Assembly (NCBI GenBank): GCA_021199255.1
Contig: JAJQIK010000090.1
Span: 83,169-147,168, forward strand
DNA length: 64,000 nt
Reading direction: 5' to 3'
Origin: Clostridiales bacterium
GTDB taxonomy: Bacteria; Bacillota; Clostridia; Lachnospirales; Lachnospiraceae
The first letter of the stretch is position 1, and each line of letters begins with the position of its first letter. The translations under genes and the position numbers were made by a program. Of the stretch, positions 35,661-45,225 are shown one piece after another. Under the pieces are notes generated by a model. That model was given only the letters and a program-made list of their open reading frames with translations. It was not told where the DNA came from and made no database searches.

Positions 35661-37193
35661 CTACAGCAGCGGGGAAAACAGTTTCAAAACCGAACCGATC
35701 ACGTTGGTTTTGACAAATCTCTTCCTGCACCATTCCAGCGTCACCGTTTCCGATACCTCAAAGGTTTCTTCCATATCCTTCTTCAGTTCCGCGATGGAAT
35801 CCGTCTGATACATCAGGACGCCACATTCAAAATGATGGTAAAAGCTTCTGTAATCGAAATTGATAGTGCCCACCGCAGCCAGCTCGTCGTCGCATAAGAC
35901 GCATTTGGAATGAAGAAAGCCCGGCGTATACTGATAAATCTTTACGCCTGCCTGGATCAGCACCTGATAGTTGGACTGGGTCAGCCAGTAAACCATCTTT
36001 TTATCGGGCACGCCCGGCAGGACGATCCGCACGTCCACGCCGCGCTTGGCGGCTAATTGCAAAGCAGTCTGCATTTCATGGCCGGTAATCAGATAGGGCG
36101 TAAAAATATAGAGATACCGCTTCGCGTATCCGATCATATTTAAGTAAACATTCTCTCCCACAACCTCATCATCAAAGGGCGTATCCCGATAAGGCTGTAC
36201 ATATCCCTTCGCCGCGGGCTTTGGCTGCTGACGGCAATAGAATCTGCTATAGTCTTCCTCCGTATAGCGGGACATATTCCACATCTGCAAAAACATAACC
36301 GTAAAATTCCAGACAGCCTCGCCCTCAATGCGGAGACCGGCGTCCTTCCAGTGTTCTCCGTGGGGGTGGGTATAATTGATATACTCGTCCGACATATTAA
36401 TGCCGCCGGTATATCCGATTTTACCGTCGATTACTACGATTTTCCTGTGATCCCTGTTATTGAGGATCACCGACATAAAGGGAATCAACTTATTGAACGC
36501 CTCGCATTTAATTCCCTTTTCCTCTATTCTGACATAATACTTCTTGGGCAGGATAAAAACGCTCCCCACATCATCATAGATCAGCCTGACCTCCACGCCT
36601 TCTCCGGCCTTGCGCTCCAGAATATCCAGCACCGCGTTCCACATTTTGCCCTCTCCCAGAATAAAAAATTCCAGAAAGATAAAATGCTCGGCCTGTTCCA
36701 AATCCAGAAGAAGCTGTTCCCAATAGGGCTCCCCATCGGGGAAATAAGTCGTCGCGGTATCCTCCCACACCGGCGTGTCCGCATAGGCATACAAATATTT
36801 GCTCTGGTTCGCCACCGCCGGATTGCTCTCTTCCAGCCTGCGCATCACGCGCTCGTCCTGCCGCAGACTTTTATGAACCAGTTCGTCGGTTCTGTTCATG
36901 CTGTCCCTAAGCTTCTTCGGGATAAGCACATGGCCAAACGCCAGATACAGCACTCCGCCAAACAGCGGAAATCCCAGAATCGGCACAATCCAGGCCAGCT
37001 TCACCGCCGGATTATTGGGCTTCCAGATAATATAGGCCACAGCCCCCAGGCTGATCAGCCGCAGCGCGAAAGCAATCTCCACGTAGTGATTGCCCCATTG
37101 AAAAATTTCTAACAGGAAAAAGCCCACCTGCAGCAAGACCAGAAGGGCTGTAATCACTACTCTGTTCAATGCATAGTTTAATATCTTTTTCAT
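35661..37193 (-). CDS. cls: Cardiolipin synthase (PLD superfamily)
   Basis: A 510-residue membrane enzyme condensing two phosphatidylglycerols. Two N-terminal TM segments (about 8-28 and 37-85) precede the two HKD motifs: NRDHRKIVVIDGKIGYTGG and FLHSKCVLCDDELAAVGTIN. NFDYRSFYHHFECGVLMY is typical. Its ATG overlaps the stop of the SufB/D-like gene (ATGA), indicating translational coupling between an Fe-S assembly gene and a lipid gene. Confidence 0.94.
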   Translation of the reverse strand: MKKILNYALNRVVITALLVLLQVGFFLLEIFQWGNHYVEIAFALRLISLGAVAYIIWKPNNPAVKLAWIVPILGFPLFGGVLYLAFGHVLIPKKLRDSMNRTDELVHKSLRQDERVMRRLEESNPAVANQSKYLYAYADTPVWEDTATTYFPDGEPYWEQLLLDLEQAEHFIFLEFFILGEGKMWNAVLDILERKAGEGVEVRLIYDDVGSVFILPKKYYVRIEEKGIKCEAFNKLIPFMSVILNNRDHRKIVVIDGKIGYTGGINMSDEYINYTHPHGEHWKDAGLRIEGEAVWNFTVMFLQMWNMSRYTEEDYSRFYCRQQPKPAAKGYVQPYRDTPFDDEVVGENVYLNMIGYAKRYLYIFTPYLITGHEMQTALQLAAKRGVDVRIVLPGVPDKKMVYWLTQSNYQVLIQAGVKIYQYTPGFLHSKCVLCDDELAAVGTINFDYRSFYHHFECGVLMYQTDSIAELKKDMEETFEVSETVTLEWCRKRFVKTNVIGSVLKLFSPLL

Positions 37194-38107
37194 TTCAAAA
37201 AACCGTTTACAATCTCTTCTTCTGCTTCTTTTTCCGTCAGCCCCAGCGTCATCAGCTTAATCAACTGTTCTCCCGCGATTTTACCGATGGCCGCCTCATG
37301 GATCAGGTTCGCGTCGATATCGTTGGCGGTCAGCTCCGGTATGGCGCTGACGCTGGCGCTGTCCATGATAATCGCGTCACATTCACTGTGCCCCTGGCAT
37401 CTGCTGTCGCCAATAATCCTGCTCCGGAACAACTGCCTCGAATGTTCCCTGGCCACCGAACGGGAAATCAGATTCACACCGGAACCGTCTCCGGTCATTT
37501 CTACCATGAAATCCGTCTCTGCATACTGCTTTCCATGGGTCATAATCTTCTCACGGATCACTAAGGAAGCGTCCTGGGCCACTTTCGCCCTGGTGACCCT
37601 CTTTGTGGAATCGATCCCCTTAATCTGCACCGTTTCCATCTCCAGGAAGGCGCCGCTGGCCAGCTCAATCTCCGTTGTGGGGTTCATAATCCGCTCTCCA
37701 TTACCGTCTCCGGAGCCATAATGCTTCTCGATATATTTCACCCTGGTATTGGCCCCCACAAAGAACCGGTGAATACCGGAGTGCTCCGACGCGGCGTTTC
37801 CGCCGTTATGGATTCCACAGCCTGCGACAATGGTAATGTCACAGTCCTCCCCTATATAGAAATCATTGTACACGCTTTCCTTTAAGCCGCTCTGGCTCAA
37901 CACCACGGGAATGTGTACGCTCTCAGACTTCGTCCCCGGCTTGATATGGATATCAATACCCGACCGGTCCTCCTTACTGACGATATCGATATGCGCCGTC
38001 GAATTTCTTCCCGCCAGTTGTCCGTCGGCTCGAATATTATAAGCGCCGGCGGGTATCTCATGCAGTCCCGCCACCTGCTCCAACAGGCTTCTTTGTATTG
38101 CGTCCAT
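37190..38107 (-). CDS. SufB/SufD-like Fe-S scaffold protein
   Basis: A 305-residue SufBD-family beta-helix protein, shorter than SufB (about 470) or SufD (about 430). The conserved stretch runs DCDITIVAGCGIHNGGNAASEHSG, with RCQGHSECDAIIMDSASVSAIPEL and HEAAIGKIAGEQLIKLMTLGL at the C-terminus matching SufB. It follows the SufC-like ATPase by 19 bp. No SufS desulfurase or SufU/IscU gene is nearby, so this is a two-gene minimal SUF-like system. The Fe-S scaffold role is inferred from the family. Confidence 0.85.
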   Translation of the reverse strand: MDAIQRSLLEQVAGLHEIPAGAYNIRADGQLAGRNSTAHIDIVSKEDRSGIDIHIKPGTKSESVHIPVVLSQSGLKESVYNDFYIGEDCDITIVAGCGIHNGGNAASEHSGIHRFFVGANTRVKYIEKHYGSGDGNGERIMNPTTEIELASGAFLEMETVQIKGIDSTKRVTRAKVAQDASLVIREKIMTHGKQYAETDFMVEMTGDGSGVNLISRSVAREHSRQLFRSRIIGDSRCQGHSECDAIIMDSASVSAIPELTANDIDANLIHEAAIGKIAGEQLIKLMTLGLTEKEAEEEIVNGFLK

Positions 38108-38126
38108 AAAAACGCCACCTCTATTT

Positions 38127-38849
38127 CTATAATTTATCCGTCAGGGTCTTACAGGGCTGCCCTGTCCCCAGCAGGGCGGGCATAATTTCTTCCTTCGTCC
38201 CCACCTGCTTGATTGCTCCGTCCGCCAGCAGAATAATCTTATCCGCAATATTCAGGATACGCTCCTGATGGGAAATAATAAGTATGGAACCGTTGGTGGC
38301 CGCATACATTTTCTCAAATACGCGGATCAGGTTCTGAAAGCTCCACAAATCAATCCCCGCCTCCGGTTCGTCAAAGATGGAAATCTTCGTCCCGCGCGCC
38401 ATGATCATGGCAATTTCAATGCGCTTTAACTCGCCGCCGGATAAGCTGGCGTTCACTTCCCTGTTCACATAATCCTTCGCGCAGAGCCCGACCTGAGAAA
38501 GCATCTCGCAGATTTCCGCGATTGTGGCGTCTTTCCCCGCCGCTATGGATAAAAGATCCTTCACCGTAATTCCCTTAAACCGAACCGGCTGCTGGAACGC
38601 GAAGCTGATCCCCCGGTTCGCCCGCTCTGTGATGGACAGATCGGTAATATCCTCACCGTCCAGCAGAATCCGGCCTGAGGTGGGCTTGAGTATGCCGGCT
38701 ACGATTTTGGCAAGCGTGGATTTACCGCTGCCATTAGGGCCGGTCACCGCCACGAAACGCTCTTCGATCTTCACGCTGACGTCGTTCAGGATTTCTATTT
38801 CTTGGTTGTTGTCTTCCGCTGAGAAGCAGATATTTTTTAATTCAAGCAT
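38127..38849 (-). CDS. SufC-like ABC ATPase
   Basis: A 240-residue ABC ATPase. Walker A is GPNGSGKSTLAKIVAG, the Q-loop region ISFAFQQPVRFKGITVKDLL, the signature LSGGELKRIEIAMIMA and Walker B ISIFDEPEAGIDLWSF. The E-x-E-AGID wording is SufC-type rather than transporter-type. No permease is adjacent; the SufB/D-like gene is next. It is behind its own promoter and heads the sufC-sufBD-cls-plsC-kinase series. Confidence 0.87.
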   Translation of the reverse strand: MLELKNICFSAEDNNQEIEILNDVSVKIEERFVAVTGPNGSGKSTLAKIVAGILKPTSGRILLDGEDITDLSITERANRGISFAFQQPVRFKGITVKDLLSIAAGKDATIAEICEMLSQVGLCAKDYVNREVNASLSGGELKRIEIAMIMARGTKISIFDEPEAGIDLWSFQNLIRVFEKMYAATNGSILIISHQERILNIADKIILLADGAIKQVGTKEEIMPALLGTGQPCKTLTDKL

Positions 38850-38875
38850 ATTTTCTCTCCGTCCCTTAATAGATC

Positions 38876-38904
38876 ATAATAACATAAAACGCGGCGCATA
38901 GCAA
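38876..38904 (-). promoter_or_regulatory. Promoter for the SufC-like operon
   Basis: Minus strand TTGCTA (38899-38904), 17-bp spacer, TATTAT (38876-38881), 26 bp before the ATG. Confidence 0.6.
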
Positions 38905-38928
38905 ATCCCTGATTTTCCGACTGCTTTT

Positions 38929-41736
38929 TTAAGGGTCTGTCACAAGCCTTACCCGGCTTCCATTGGCGACGTCCTTCGTGACCAAAATCCGCTTGTCGAT
39001 CCGCTCCTGCAATTCGCTGACATGAGAGATAATTCCCACCAGCCGGTTCCCCTCCGCCAGATTCTGGAGGGCGTATACCGCCTGATCCAGAGCGGCTTCA
39101 TCCAGGGAACCAAAGCCCTCGTCCACAAACATGGTATCCAGAGCGATTCCTCCTGATACCGACTGGACTTCATCGGAGAGCCCCAGCGCCAGCGACAGGG
39201 AAGCTAAGAACGCCTCGCCGCCCGACAGTGTTTTGACGCTGCGCCTGGTACCGTTATAATGGTCAATCACCTCTAACTCCAGTCCGCTCTGGCTTCTCAT
39301 ATTCTCAGCCTGCTCAGAGCGCTTCATCTCATATTGCCCTGCTGACATTACCATAAATCTGGTATTGGCGCGTCTGATGATGCGGTCAAAATAATGTGTC
39401 TGCACATAGGTTTCCAGCATGAGCTTATCCTTCCCCGCCAGGTTCCCGCTGTAGGTGTCGGCCAATTCCTTGACTAAGGTCCACTGTTTTTCCGCGTTTC
39501 CCAGTGATTGAGCCTGTTTTTGAATAGCGGCGCGGACTCTTTTATTGGTTTCATAGCGATGGGCGACCTCCTGCTGCCGGAGCTGCAGGGTCTTTTTCTG
39601 CTCCGTCAGCTCATTCTGCCGGGTCAGAATCTGAGCCGTGTCCTCCTGCTCAAGCGCCTCTCCCAACTGTTCTCTCAGCGTTTCCTGCTTTTGCAGGACA
39701 TTCTGATAAGCGCGCTCCTTCTCCCGGTAGCCTTGCTCCGCATCGGCAAGATCCTCTTCATATTGGGTCAGCGCGGCGATCCGCCGCTGAAGCTGTTCCT
39801 GTGCCTGCCGCTTATTGTCATAGGGAAGCGATTCCCGCATTTCCTGTAATTTTTCCTGCTGTACCACCGTCCTGACCCGCAGTTCGTTTCTTTTCTCCTC
39901 AAGCTTCTGAAGACATCGCCGCGCCTCGGCGTTTTCCTGCTCCAGCCTTGGCAGCGCCTCCTGCAATGCGTCCGCCTTTTGCTGCCTGGCCTGCAATGCC
40001 GAGAGCGTTTGGCGCAGCGCCTCTGTCTTCTGCCTGCCGGAGTCAAGCAAGGCTCTCAGCCCCTCCTCTATTTCCTGCCCTGACGCAAGAAGCCGTTCTG
40101 TCTCTGACCCCTCCTCTATTGTCCGGCCTGTTTCCCAGCGCAGCCCGGCAGCCTCCAAACGGCCGCTCAAGGCTTGTCCCGCGCTTTCTAAAGCGCCCTT
40201 GGCCAGACCTGCCCGGCGGCTTGCTTCCTGCATCTGGCGGCTGCTACTATCCCAGCTTTCCTTCGCCTGCGACACCTGTTCCTTATCCGGCGCGTTTCCC
40301 GCGCAGGAAGCGGGCGACGGGTGATGAATGGAGCCGCAGACGGGACAGGGGCTCCCCTCCCGCAGCTCTTGTGCCAGCACGCCCGCCTGTCCGTCCAGAT
40401 ATTGCTGCTGCATTTGCTCATACACAGCTCTTTTTTTCTCATGGATCGCGCAGGTTTCCTGATATTCCGCCTGTTTCCCGGCCAGCTTTCTTTGCAGGCT
40501 TTGGACTTCCCGCATCTGCCCGGCCAATTCCTCCCATAAAGCATAACGCTGGGTTTCCTGCTGTAGCTGCTGTTCTGTTTTGACCCGCCGCAGCGCTTCG
40601 CCGCGCAGCGTTTCCATCTGTTTTTGGGCTTCCGCATATTGCTCCTGCATCAGAGACAGTGTCTCCTCCTGTCTGGTCAGACGCTGCTCTGTCTGTGTCA
40701 GCCCAAGCAGGAGCTGCTCCTGATTTTGCCCTAAGGTCTCCATCTCATCATACACCGACAGCGCTTCCTCCTCCCGGTGTATCCTGAGCCCCAGCTCCTC
40801 CATCTGCGCTTTTTGCTGCCGCAGCTCCTCCAGCCTCGCATGAAGCGGCGGCAGCTCCGGTTCCAGATGCTTTGCCTCCCTGACCGCCCTCTCCAGTTCT
40901 TCCCGCAGCTTCCTGCGGGTCTGCATTTCTCCCAGAATTTGATTGTTTTTCTCGATGACGCTTTCCATTTCCGCAAGCGCTTCCTGAAGTGCCCGCAGTT
41001 TTTGACTTTCTTGGTCAATCGTACTGTCTAACGCTTCCAGAAGTTCCCCCGTCATAAGACTCTGCTCCTGCCGGGGCGAGCATTCCGGTTCCCACAGAAT
41101 CCCCTCCCGGTACTGGCCGATGCTCTTACCGCTTTCCTCACACCTCTGTCGAAGAGCCGCCGATTCGCTTTTTAACCGTTCCTGCAGCGTCAGATATGCT
41201 TTGGTATGAAAAATTTCCCGGAAAATCCTGCTTCGTTCTTCGGTTTTGGCATACAACAGACGCAGGAAATCCCCCTGGGCAAGCATGGCAATCTGGGTAA
41301 ACTGATTTTTGTCCAGCCCCAGCAGTTCAACCGTCGCTTTGGTCACTTCCCGGCTCCCGGTCTTCAGATGTCCGTCGGGATAGGTCATGGAGGCTTCTCC
41401 ACGGCTTAACGTCATACCCTCTCCCCGCCTGGAAGGACGCATATACTCCGGGCTTCTCGTGATCTCATATTCCCGCCCATGGTATTGGAACCGCAGCGTC
41501 ACATAAGTGGGCGTATCGGGCTTCGCATACTTAGAGCGGAGCATGGAGGTCTCTCTGGCGCTGCCGCTGGCTTCCCCATACAGGGCAAATACAATCGCGT
41601 CAAACAGAATGGTCTTGCCTGCCCCGGTATCTCCTGTAATCAGATATAGCCCCTTTTCCCCCAGCTTCTCAAAAGGGATACTGACCGTACCCGCATAGGG
41701 TCCAAAGGCTGATAAAAGTAAGGTCAATGGTCTCAT
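38929..41736 (-). CDS. sbcC: Nuclease SbcCD subunit C
   Basis: The 935-residue Rad50-like ATPase of the SbcCD complex, which processes DNA ends and hairpins. The N-terminal Walker A motif is TGDTGAGKTILFDAIVFA. Long coiled coils flank the zinc hook CPVCGSIHH (about residues 464-467 for CxxC). The C-terminal head has TLSGGEAFLASLSLALGLS and Walker B DTMFVDEGFGSLDE. The ATG overlaps the sbcD stop by 4 bp, so the two are translationally coupled. Confidence 0.96.
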   Translation of the reverse strand: MRPLTLLLSAFGPYAGTVSIPFEKLGEKGLYLITGDTGAGKTILFDAIVFALYGEASGSARETSMLRSKYAKPDTPTYVTLRFQYHGREYEITRSPEYMRPSRRGEGMTLSRGEASMTYPDGHLKTGSREVTKATVELLGLDKNQFTQIAMLAQGDFLRLLYAKTEERSRIFREIFHTKAYLTLQERLKSESAALRQRCEESGKSIGQYREGILWEPECSPRQEQSLMTGELLEALDSTIDQESQKLRALQEALAEMESVIEKNNQILGEMQTRRKLREELERAVREAKHLEPELPPLHARLEELRQQKAQMEELGLRIHREEEALSVYDEMETLGQNQEQLLLGLTQTEQRLTRQEETLSLMQEQYAEAQKQMETLRGEALRRVKTEQQLQQETQRYALWEELAGQMREVQSLQRKLAGKQAEYQETCAIHEKKRAVYEQMQQQYLDGQAGVLAQELREGSPCPVCGSIHHPSPASCAGNAPDKEQVSQAKESWDSSSRQMQEASRRAGLAKGALESAGQALSGRLEAAGLRWETGRTIEEGSETERLLASGQEIEEGLRALLDSGRQKTEALRQTLSALQARQQKADALQEALPRLEQENAEARRCLQKLEEKRNELRVRTVVQQEKLQEMRESLPYDNKRQAQEQLQRRIAALTQYEEDLADAEQGYREKERAYQNVLQKQETLREQLGEALEQEDTAQILTRQNELTEQKKTLQLRQQEVAHRYETNKRVRAAIQKQAQSLGNAEKQWTLVKELADTYSGNLAGKDKLMLETYVQTHYFDRIIRRANTRFMVMSAGQYEMKRSEQAENMRSQSGLELEVIDHYNGTRRSVKTLSGGEAFLASLSLALGLSDEVQSVSGGIALDTMFVDEGFGSLDEAALDQAVYALQNLAEGNRLVGIISHVSELQERIDKRILVTKDVANGSRVRLVTDP

Positions 41737-42881
41737 ATCGTATCCTGTCCCTCCCAGATATCCGCAATCAGCGCTTCCAGATATTGCCTTTGTTCCGCCC
41801 GCATTGCACGATTATTCTGCAGGAAGAACAGCTCCTCTGCAAGCTCCATGGGCGTTTGCTCTTCCTCCGTCTCATCCCCCTCGGGCTGCCGGTTCTGTCT
41901 GGTTCTCGTATTATCATATTCCAGCCGCATCAGGTTCCGGTAAATCACCCGCAGCTTGCCTACCGCGTCAAAAATATCCTCTTCATCTGTCAGCGTAATC
42001 TGCACATAATCATCGGTATCGGTCTGGTCATAATTGGATTTTCTTGTGATTTCCTCGTAGCTGCCCCGGATTTTGCGCAGATCATGAAGCGGCCTTACGG
42101 GATAGGTTTCTATCCTCACCTCTCCCTTTTCCCTGAGTTCTACTATCGTTACGCTCTTTTGGTGCTTCGCCTCGGAAAAGGAATATTTCAGCAAAGTACC
42201 GGCGTATCTGACCGTCTCCCGCCCTACCCACTGAGGGCCGTGCAGATGTCCTAACGCCACATAGTCGAAGCCCTCAAAGCAGGCTGCGTCCACCTGATCT
42301 AATCCTCCCGCCAGACGTTCCTCCGAATCGCAGACCGCCGCCCCCGTCACAAACTGATGGGCTATCAGGAGATTCCTGCGGCTGCCGTCCAGTTGTATCT
42401 TACTCATCACATAAGCCACCGCGTCCTGACAGGTTCTGACCTCCGCCGCATCTTCTCCCCAAACTGCCCTGACATAGGCTGGTTTCACAAAAGGAAGCAG
42501 ATAAATATCCACCGTCCCGTAGCCGTCCTCCACGCTGACCCTCTTCACCTCTCCGTCATATTCCGACGCCACATAGACGCCGCTTTTCTCCAAAAGCCTG
42601 GCGCCGAAGGAAATTCGCTCCGCCGAGTCATGATTCCCGCCGATCATATAGACCGGCAGGCGCTGTCCGGCAATTCTGGTGAGAAAGGAATCAAACAGAG
42701 AAACCGCCTCCACGGAAGGAACCGGCTTATCATAAATATCCCCCGCAATCACCACGCCGTCCACCCGCCGCTCCTGTGCCAGCGCAAGCACCTGCTCCAG
42801 TACATATTTCTGATCCTCCAGCATGGAAAATTCATTTACTTTCTTACCTATATGCAAATCTGCCAGATGTATGAACCTCAT
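41733..42881 (-). CDS. sbcD: Nuclease SbcCD subunit D
   Basis: The 382-residue Mre11-like Mn-dependent nuclease. The metallophosphoesterase motifs appear in order: FIHLADLHIGKKV, VIAGDIYDKPVPS, MIGGNHDSAERI, LLIAHQFVTGAA and VALGHLHGPQ. The C-terminal part (about 280-382) is the SbcC-binding region. No clear promoter is visible between it and the terminator at 42942-42978. Confidence 0.96.
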   Translation of the reverse strand: MRFIHLADLHIGKKVNEFSMLEDQKYVLEQVLALAQERRVDGVVIAGDIYDKPVPSVEAVSLFDSFLTRIAGQRLPVYMIGGNHDSAERISFGARLLEKSGVYVASEYDGEVKRVSVEDGYGTVDIYLLPFVKPAYVRAVWGEDAAEVRTCQDAVAYVMSKIQLDGSRRNLLIAHQFVTGAAVCDSEERLAGGLDQVDAACFEGFDYVALGHLHGPQWVGRETVRYAGTLLKYSFSEAKHQKSVTIVELREKGEVRIETYPVRPLHDLRKIRGSYEEITRKSNYDQTDTDDYVQITLTDEEDIFDAVGKLRVIYRNLMRLEYDNTRTRQNRQPEGDETEEEQTPMELAEELFFLQNNRAMRAEQRQYLEALIADIWEGQDTI

Positions 42882-42941
42882 ATGCCCTTTATCCTTCCTG
42901 TTCCTGATTGCAGGCCCGCTTTCCTTTCACGCTGTGATATG

Positions 42942-42978
42942 AAAAATTGCCGATATATGAGTTTCTCACACATCGGCA
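42942..42978 (-). terminator. Intrinsic terminator after the HPr-like gene
   Basis: A 14-bp stem with two G-U pairs (42948-42961 with 42965-42978), 3-nt loop, followed by ATTTTTC on the minus strand. Confidence 0.85.
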
Positions 42979-43034
42979 GTCTTTGAAATCGGGGAAAATC
43001 TGTTCCAGACGTTTCCCTGCGGATTCCATACTAT

Positions 43035-43274
43035 TTATGGCTGTACAATATAAGGAGCAATCGCCGCTTCCACCTCGGAGATCCTCTGATTGGTCTCTAA
43101 AATTCTAAACTCCACCTTCTTTGACAGATCCATGGAAAAAATTCCCATAATAGACTTTGCATCTATGACATATCTGCCAGATACAAGGTCGAAATATCCG
43201 TCAAAGCCTTCTATTGCAGTGACAAACCCCTTCACCTTCTCAATAGAATTCAAATCCAAAATGTAACTTTTCAT
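43035..43274 (-). CDS. HPr-like protein with regulatory Ser but no catalytic His (Crh-like)
   Basis: A 79-residue protein of the HPr fold. The segment IDAKSIMGIFSMDL (37-50) matches the HPr region around Ser46 that HPr kinase phosphorylates (Ser41 here). The GIHARPA segment with His15 is replaced by EKVKGFVTAIEG, so it cannot act as a PTS phosphocarrier. This is the same division seen in Bacillus Crh, a catabolite-repression co-effector, but the sequence is divergent and a distinct role is possible. The ATG at 43274 is preferred to the GTG at 43283 because AAGG abuts the latter. It is downstream of the GH13 gene and ends at a terminator. Confidence 0.8.
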   Translation of the reverse strand: MKSYILDLNSIEKVKGFVTAIEGFDGYFDLVSGRYVIDAKSIMGIFSMDLSKKVEFRILETNQRISEVEAAIAPYIVQP

Positions 43275-43409
43275 TCTTCTCACGCCTTCCCTTCGTCTGC
43301 TGCCAGTTACCCTTACACAATCGGCATGAATTCCCCAGTCAATATTTTATGTTATTTCCATCTATTTGTACAGACCCAAATTCGCCGTAATCCTTCCGTC
43401 CATCAGAAA

Positions 43410-45179
43410 TCATTGCTGGGAATGGACGATTTTGCGGATCAGGATACCGTTGCGCAGCAGCGTATTGTCGATATAGTGCCGGGAGAAAAGGAGTTCTCCC
43501 TCTCTCTCGATCTCGATATCCTCTTCCTCACAGTTAATGATAACCTCCACATAATGATCCAGCCAGCCCATCTTGTTAAATTCAATGACGCGGGGTCTGT
43601 TGATCCGATTAGGGAAATGGAAATTGCGGTTGCGCAGCAGGGGCTCCTCCATGCGAAGATGCAGCAGGCTCTTCATAATCCCGATACGCTCGTCATACAC
43701 TCCGCGTTCAATATCTTCCCAGGGCATACACCGGCGGCAGTCCGGGTCATGTCCTCCCTCCATGGCAATCTCCGTACCATAATAAATGCAGGGCGATCCG
43801 GGCATCGTGAACAACACCGCAAGCTGCTGGAAATATTCGTCCAGATTCTTGACGTCGGAACGCAGCCGCCTGGTATCATGAGAATCCAGCAGATTAAACA
43901 ACACGTCATTGGTCTGCTGCATATATCCGGTATAACAACGGTTAATCGTATATTCAAAATCCTCGTTGGTCAGGCTCTTATCAATCCAGAAATCCTTGAT
44001 ACTCTCCCCCAGCGGATAATTCATGACCGCATCGAACTCGTCCCCTCTCAGCCAGGGCATGGCGTCATGCCAGATCTCGCCCAGAATATAAATATCCGGT
44101 TTGATCGCCTTGAGATGAAAACGCAGCTCTTTACAGAACGCATGGGATATCTCATTGGCCACGTCCAGCCTGATGCCGTCCACATCATAATTTTTGACCC
44201 AATTCTCACAAACGCCGATCAGATATTCCCGCACCTTGGGGTTATTGGTATTCAGCTTCGGCATACCGTCAAAGAAGGCAAAGGTATAGTACTGCTTTGC
44301 ATACGCGCAGCCTCCCTCTTCCTTAAAAGGCCATTCCCGAATCATAAACCAGTCCCAATAGGGAGATTGGGGGCCCTTCTCCTTCACATCCAGCCAGGGC
44401 GCAAACAGCTTGCCGGAATGATTAAAGACGCCGTCCAGCATCACCCGGATTCCTCTGTCGTGCGCCTCGTTAACCAGACGAACCATCGTCTCTTCGGAAC
44501 CGAAGTGGGGATCGATTTTCGTGTAATCGGTGGTATCATATTTATGGGAAGAGGGAGCCTCATTAATGGGCGTTAAATACAAGCCGGACACCCCCAGCTC
44601 CTTCAGGTAATCAAGCTTATTGATAATGCCCTGCAAGTCCCCGCCGAAAAATTCCTGATTGGTCACCGAGCCCTTGCTGCGCCAGGGCAGCGTTCCCTCC
44701 GGATTGATAGAAGCGTCGCCGTTACAGAATCTCTCCGGAAAAATCTGATACCAGATGGTGTCATTGACCCATGAGGGAACCACCGGGATATCCGCCGGGT
44801 TCATCCATGGAAAAACAAAGCACTGGCGGCTTCTTCCCTCCAACTGCATCTGCGTCTCGGACACAAACCCATCCTCAAAATAAAGCCATTTCTCATTCTC
44901 TGTCTGTAACTCAAAATAATATTTCAGCCTTTTATATTCCGGCTTTACCGTGGTTGTCCACCAGAGCTGATTCTTCAGTCTTTTCTTAAAAGGGATATTG
45001 ACCGCGTCGCCGCTCCAGTTCTCGCCGCCGCCCAGGATTCCGGCCTTAAAGGGGTCTCCCTGAATCAGGTTCACATACTTTACGTCATATCCCGTCCTGA
45101 TATTAATCACCAACTGCTCTTCATCCAACGGATAACAATAGTTGTCGTTGGCCCTGTGGTATACTGCGTTAAAATCCAT
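43410..45179 (-). CDS. GH13 alpha-glucosidase/neopullulanase-type glycosidase
   Basis: A 589-residue intracellular enzyme (no signal peptide). Residues 1-125 form an N-terminal beta domain like CBM34 of cyclomaltodextrinases. The catalytic barrel has the family motifs DGVFNHSGKLF, GIRLDVANEISH (nucleophile Asp), ILGEIWHDAMPWL (acid/base Glu) and NLLDSHDTRR (third acid). NYPLGESIKDFW is typical of neopullulanase/maltogenic amylase. It probably hydrolyses short alpha-glucans taken into the cell. It has its own promoter and a perfect cre-like palindrome just after it; GGAGG precedes the ATG. Confidence 0.92.
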   Translation of the reverse strand: MDFNAVYHRANDNYCYPLDEEQLVINIRTGYDVKYVNLIQGDPFKAGILGGGENWSGDAVNIPFKKRLKNQLWWTTTVKPEYKRLKYYFELQTENEKWLYFEDGFVSETQMQLEGRSRQCFVFPWMNPADIPVVPSWVNDTIWYQIFPERFCNGDASINPEGTLPWRSKGSVTNQEFFGGDLQGIINKLDYLKELGVSGLYLTPINEAPSSHKYDTTDYTKIDPHFGSEETMVRLVNEAHDRGIRVMLDGVFNHSGKLFAPWLDVKEKGPQSPYWDWFMIREWPFKEEGGCAYAKQYYTFAFFDGMPKLNTNNPKVREYLIGVCENWVKNYDVDGIRLDVANEISHAFCKELRFHLKAIKPDIYILGEIWHDAMPWLRGDEFDAVMNYPLGESIKDFWIDKSLTNEDFEYTINRCYTGYMQQTNDVLFNLLDSHDTRRLRSDVKNLDEYFQQLAVLFTMPGSPCIYYGTEIAMEGGHDPDCRRCMPWEDIERGVYDERIGIMKSLLHLRMEEPLLRNRNFHFPNRINRPRVIEFNKMGWLDHYVEVIINCEEEDIEIEREGELLFSRHYIDNTLLRNGILIRKIVHSQQ

Positions 45180-45225
45180 AAGATACCTCCGTTTTGGAAA
45201 CCATCAATTAACCTTCCGTCCCATT

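Noticed and set aside
39948-40583. 211-codon Pro/Ala-rich plus-strand frame
   Set aside because: It is antisense to the sbcC coiled coil, with shadow-type composition.
43326-44576. 416-codon plus-strand frame
   Set aside because: It is antisense to the GH13 gene, whose catalytic motifs are all intact on the other strand.
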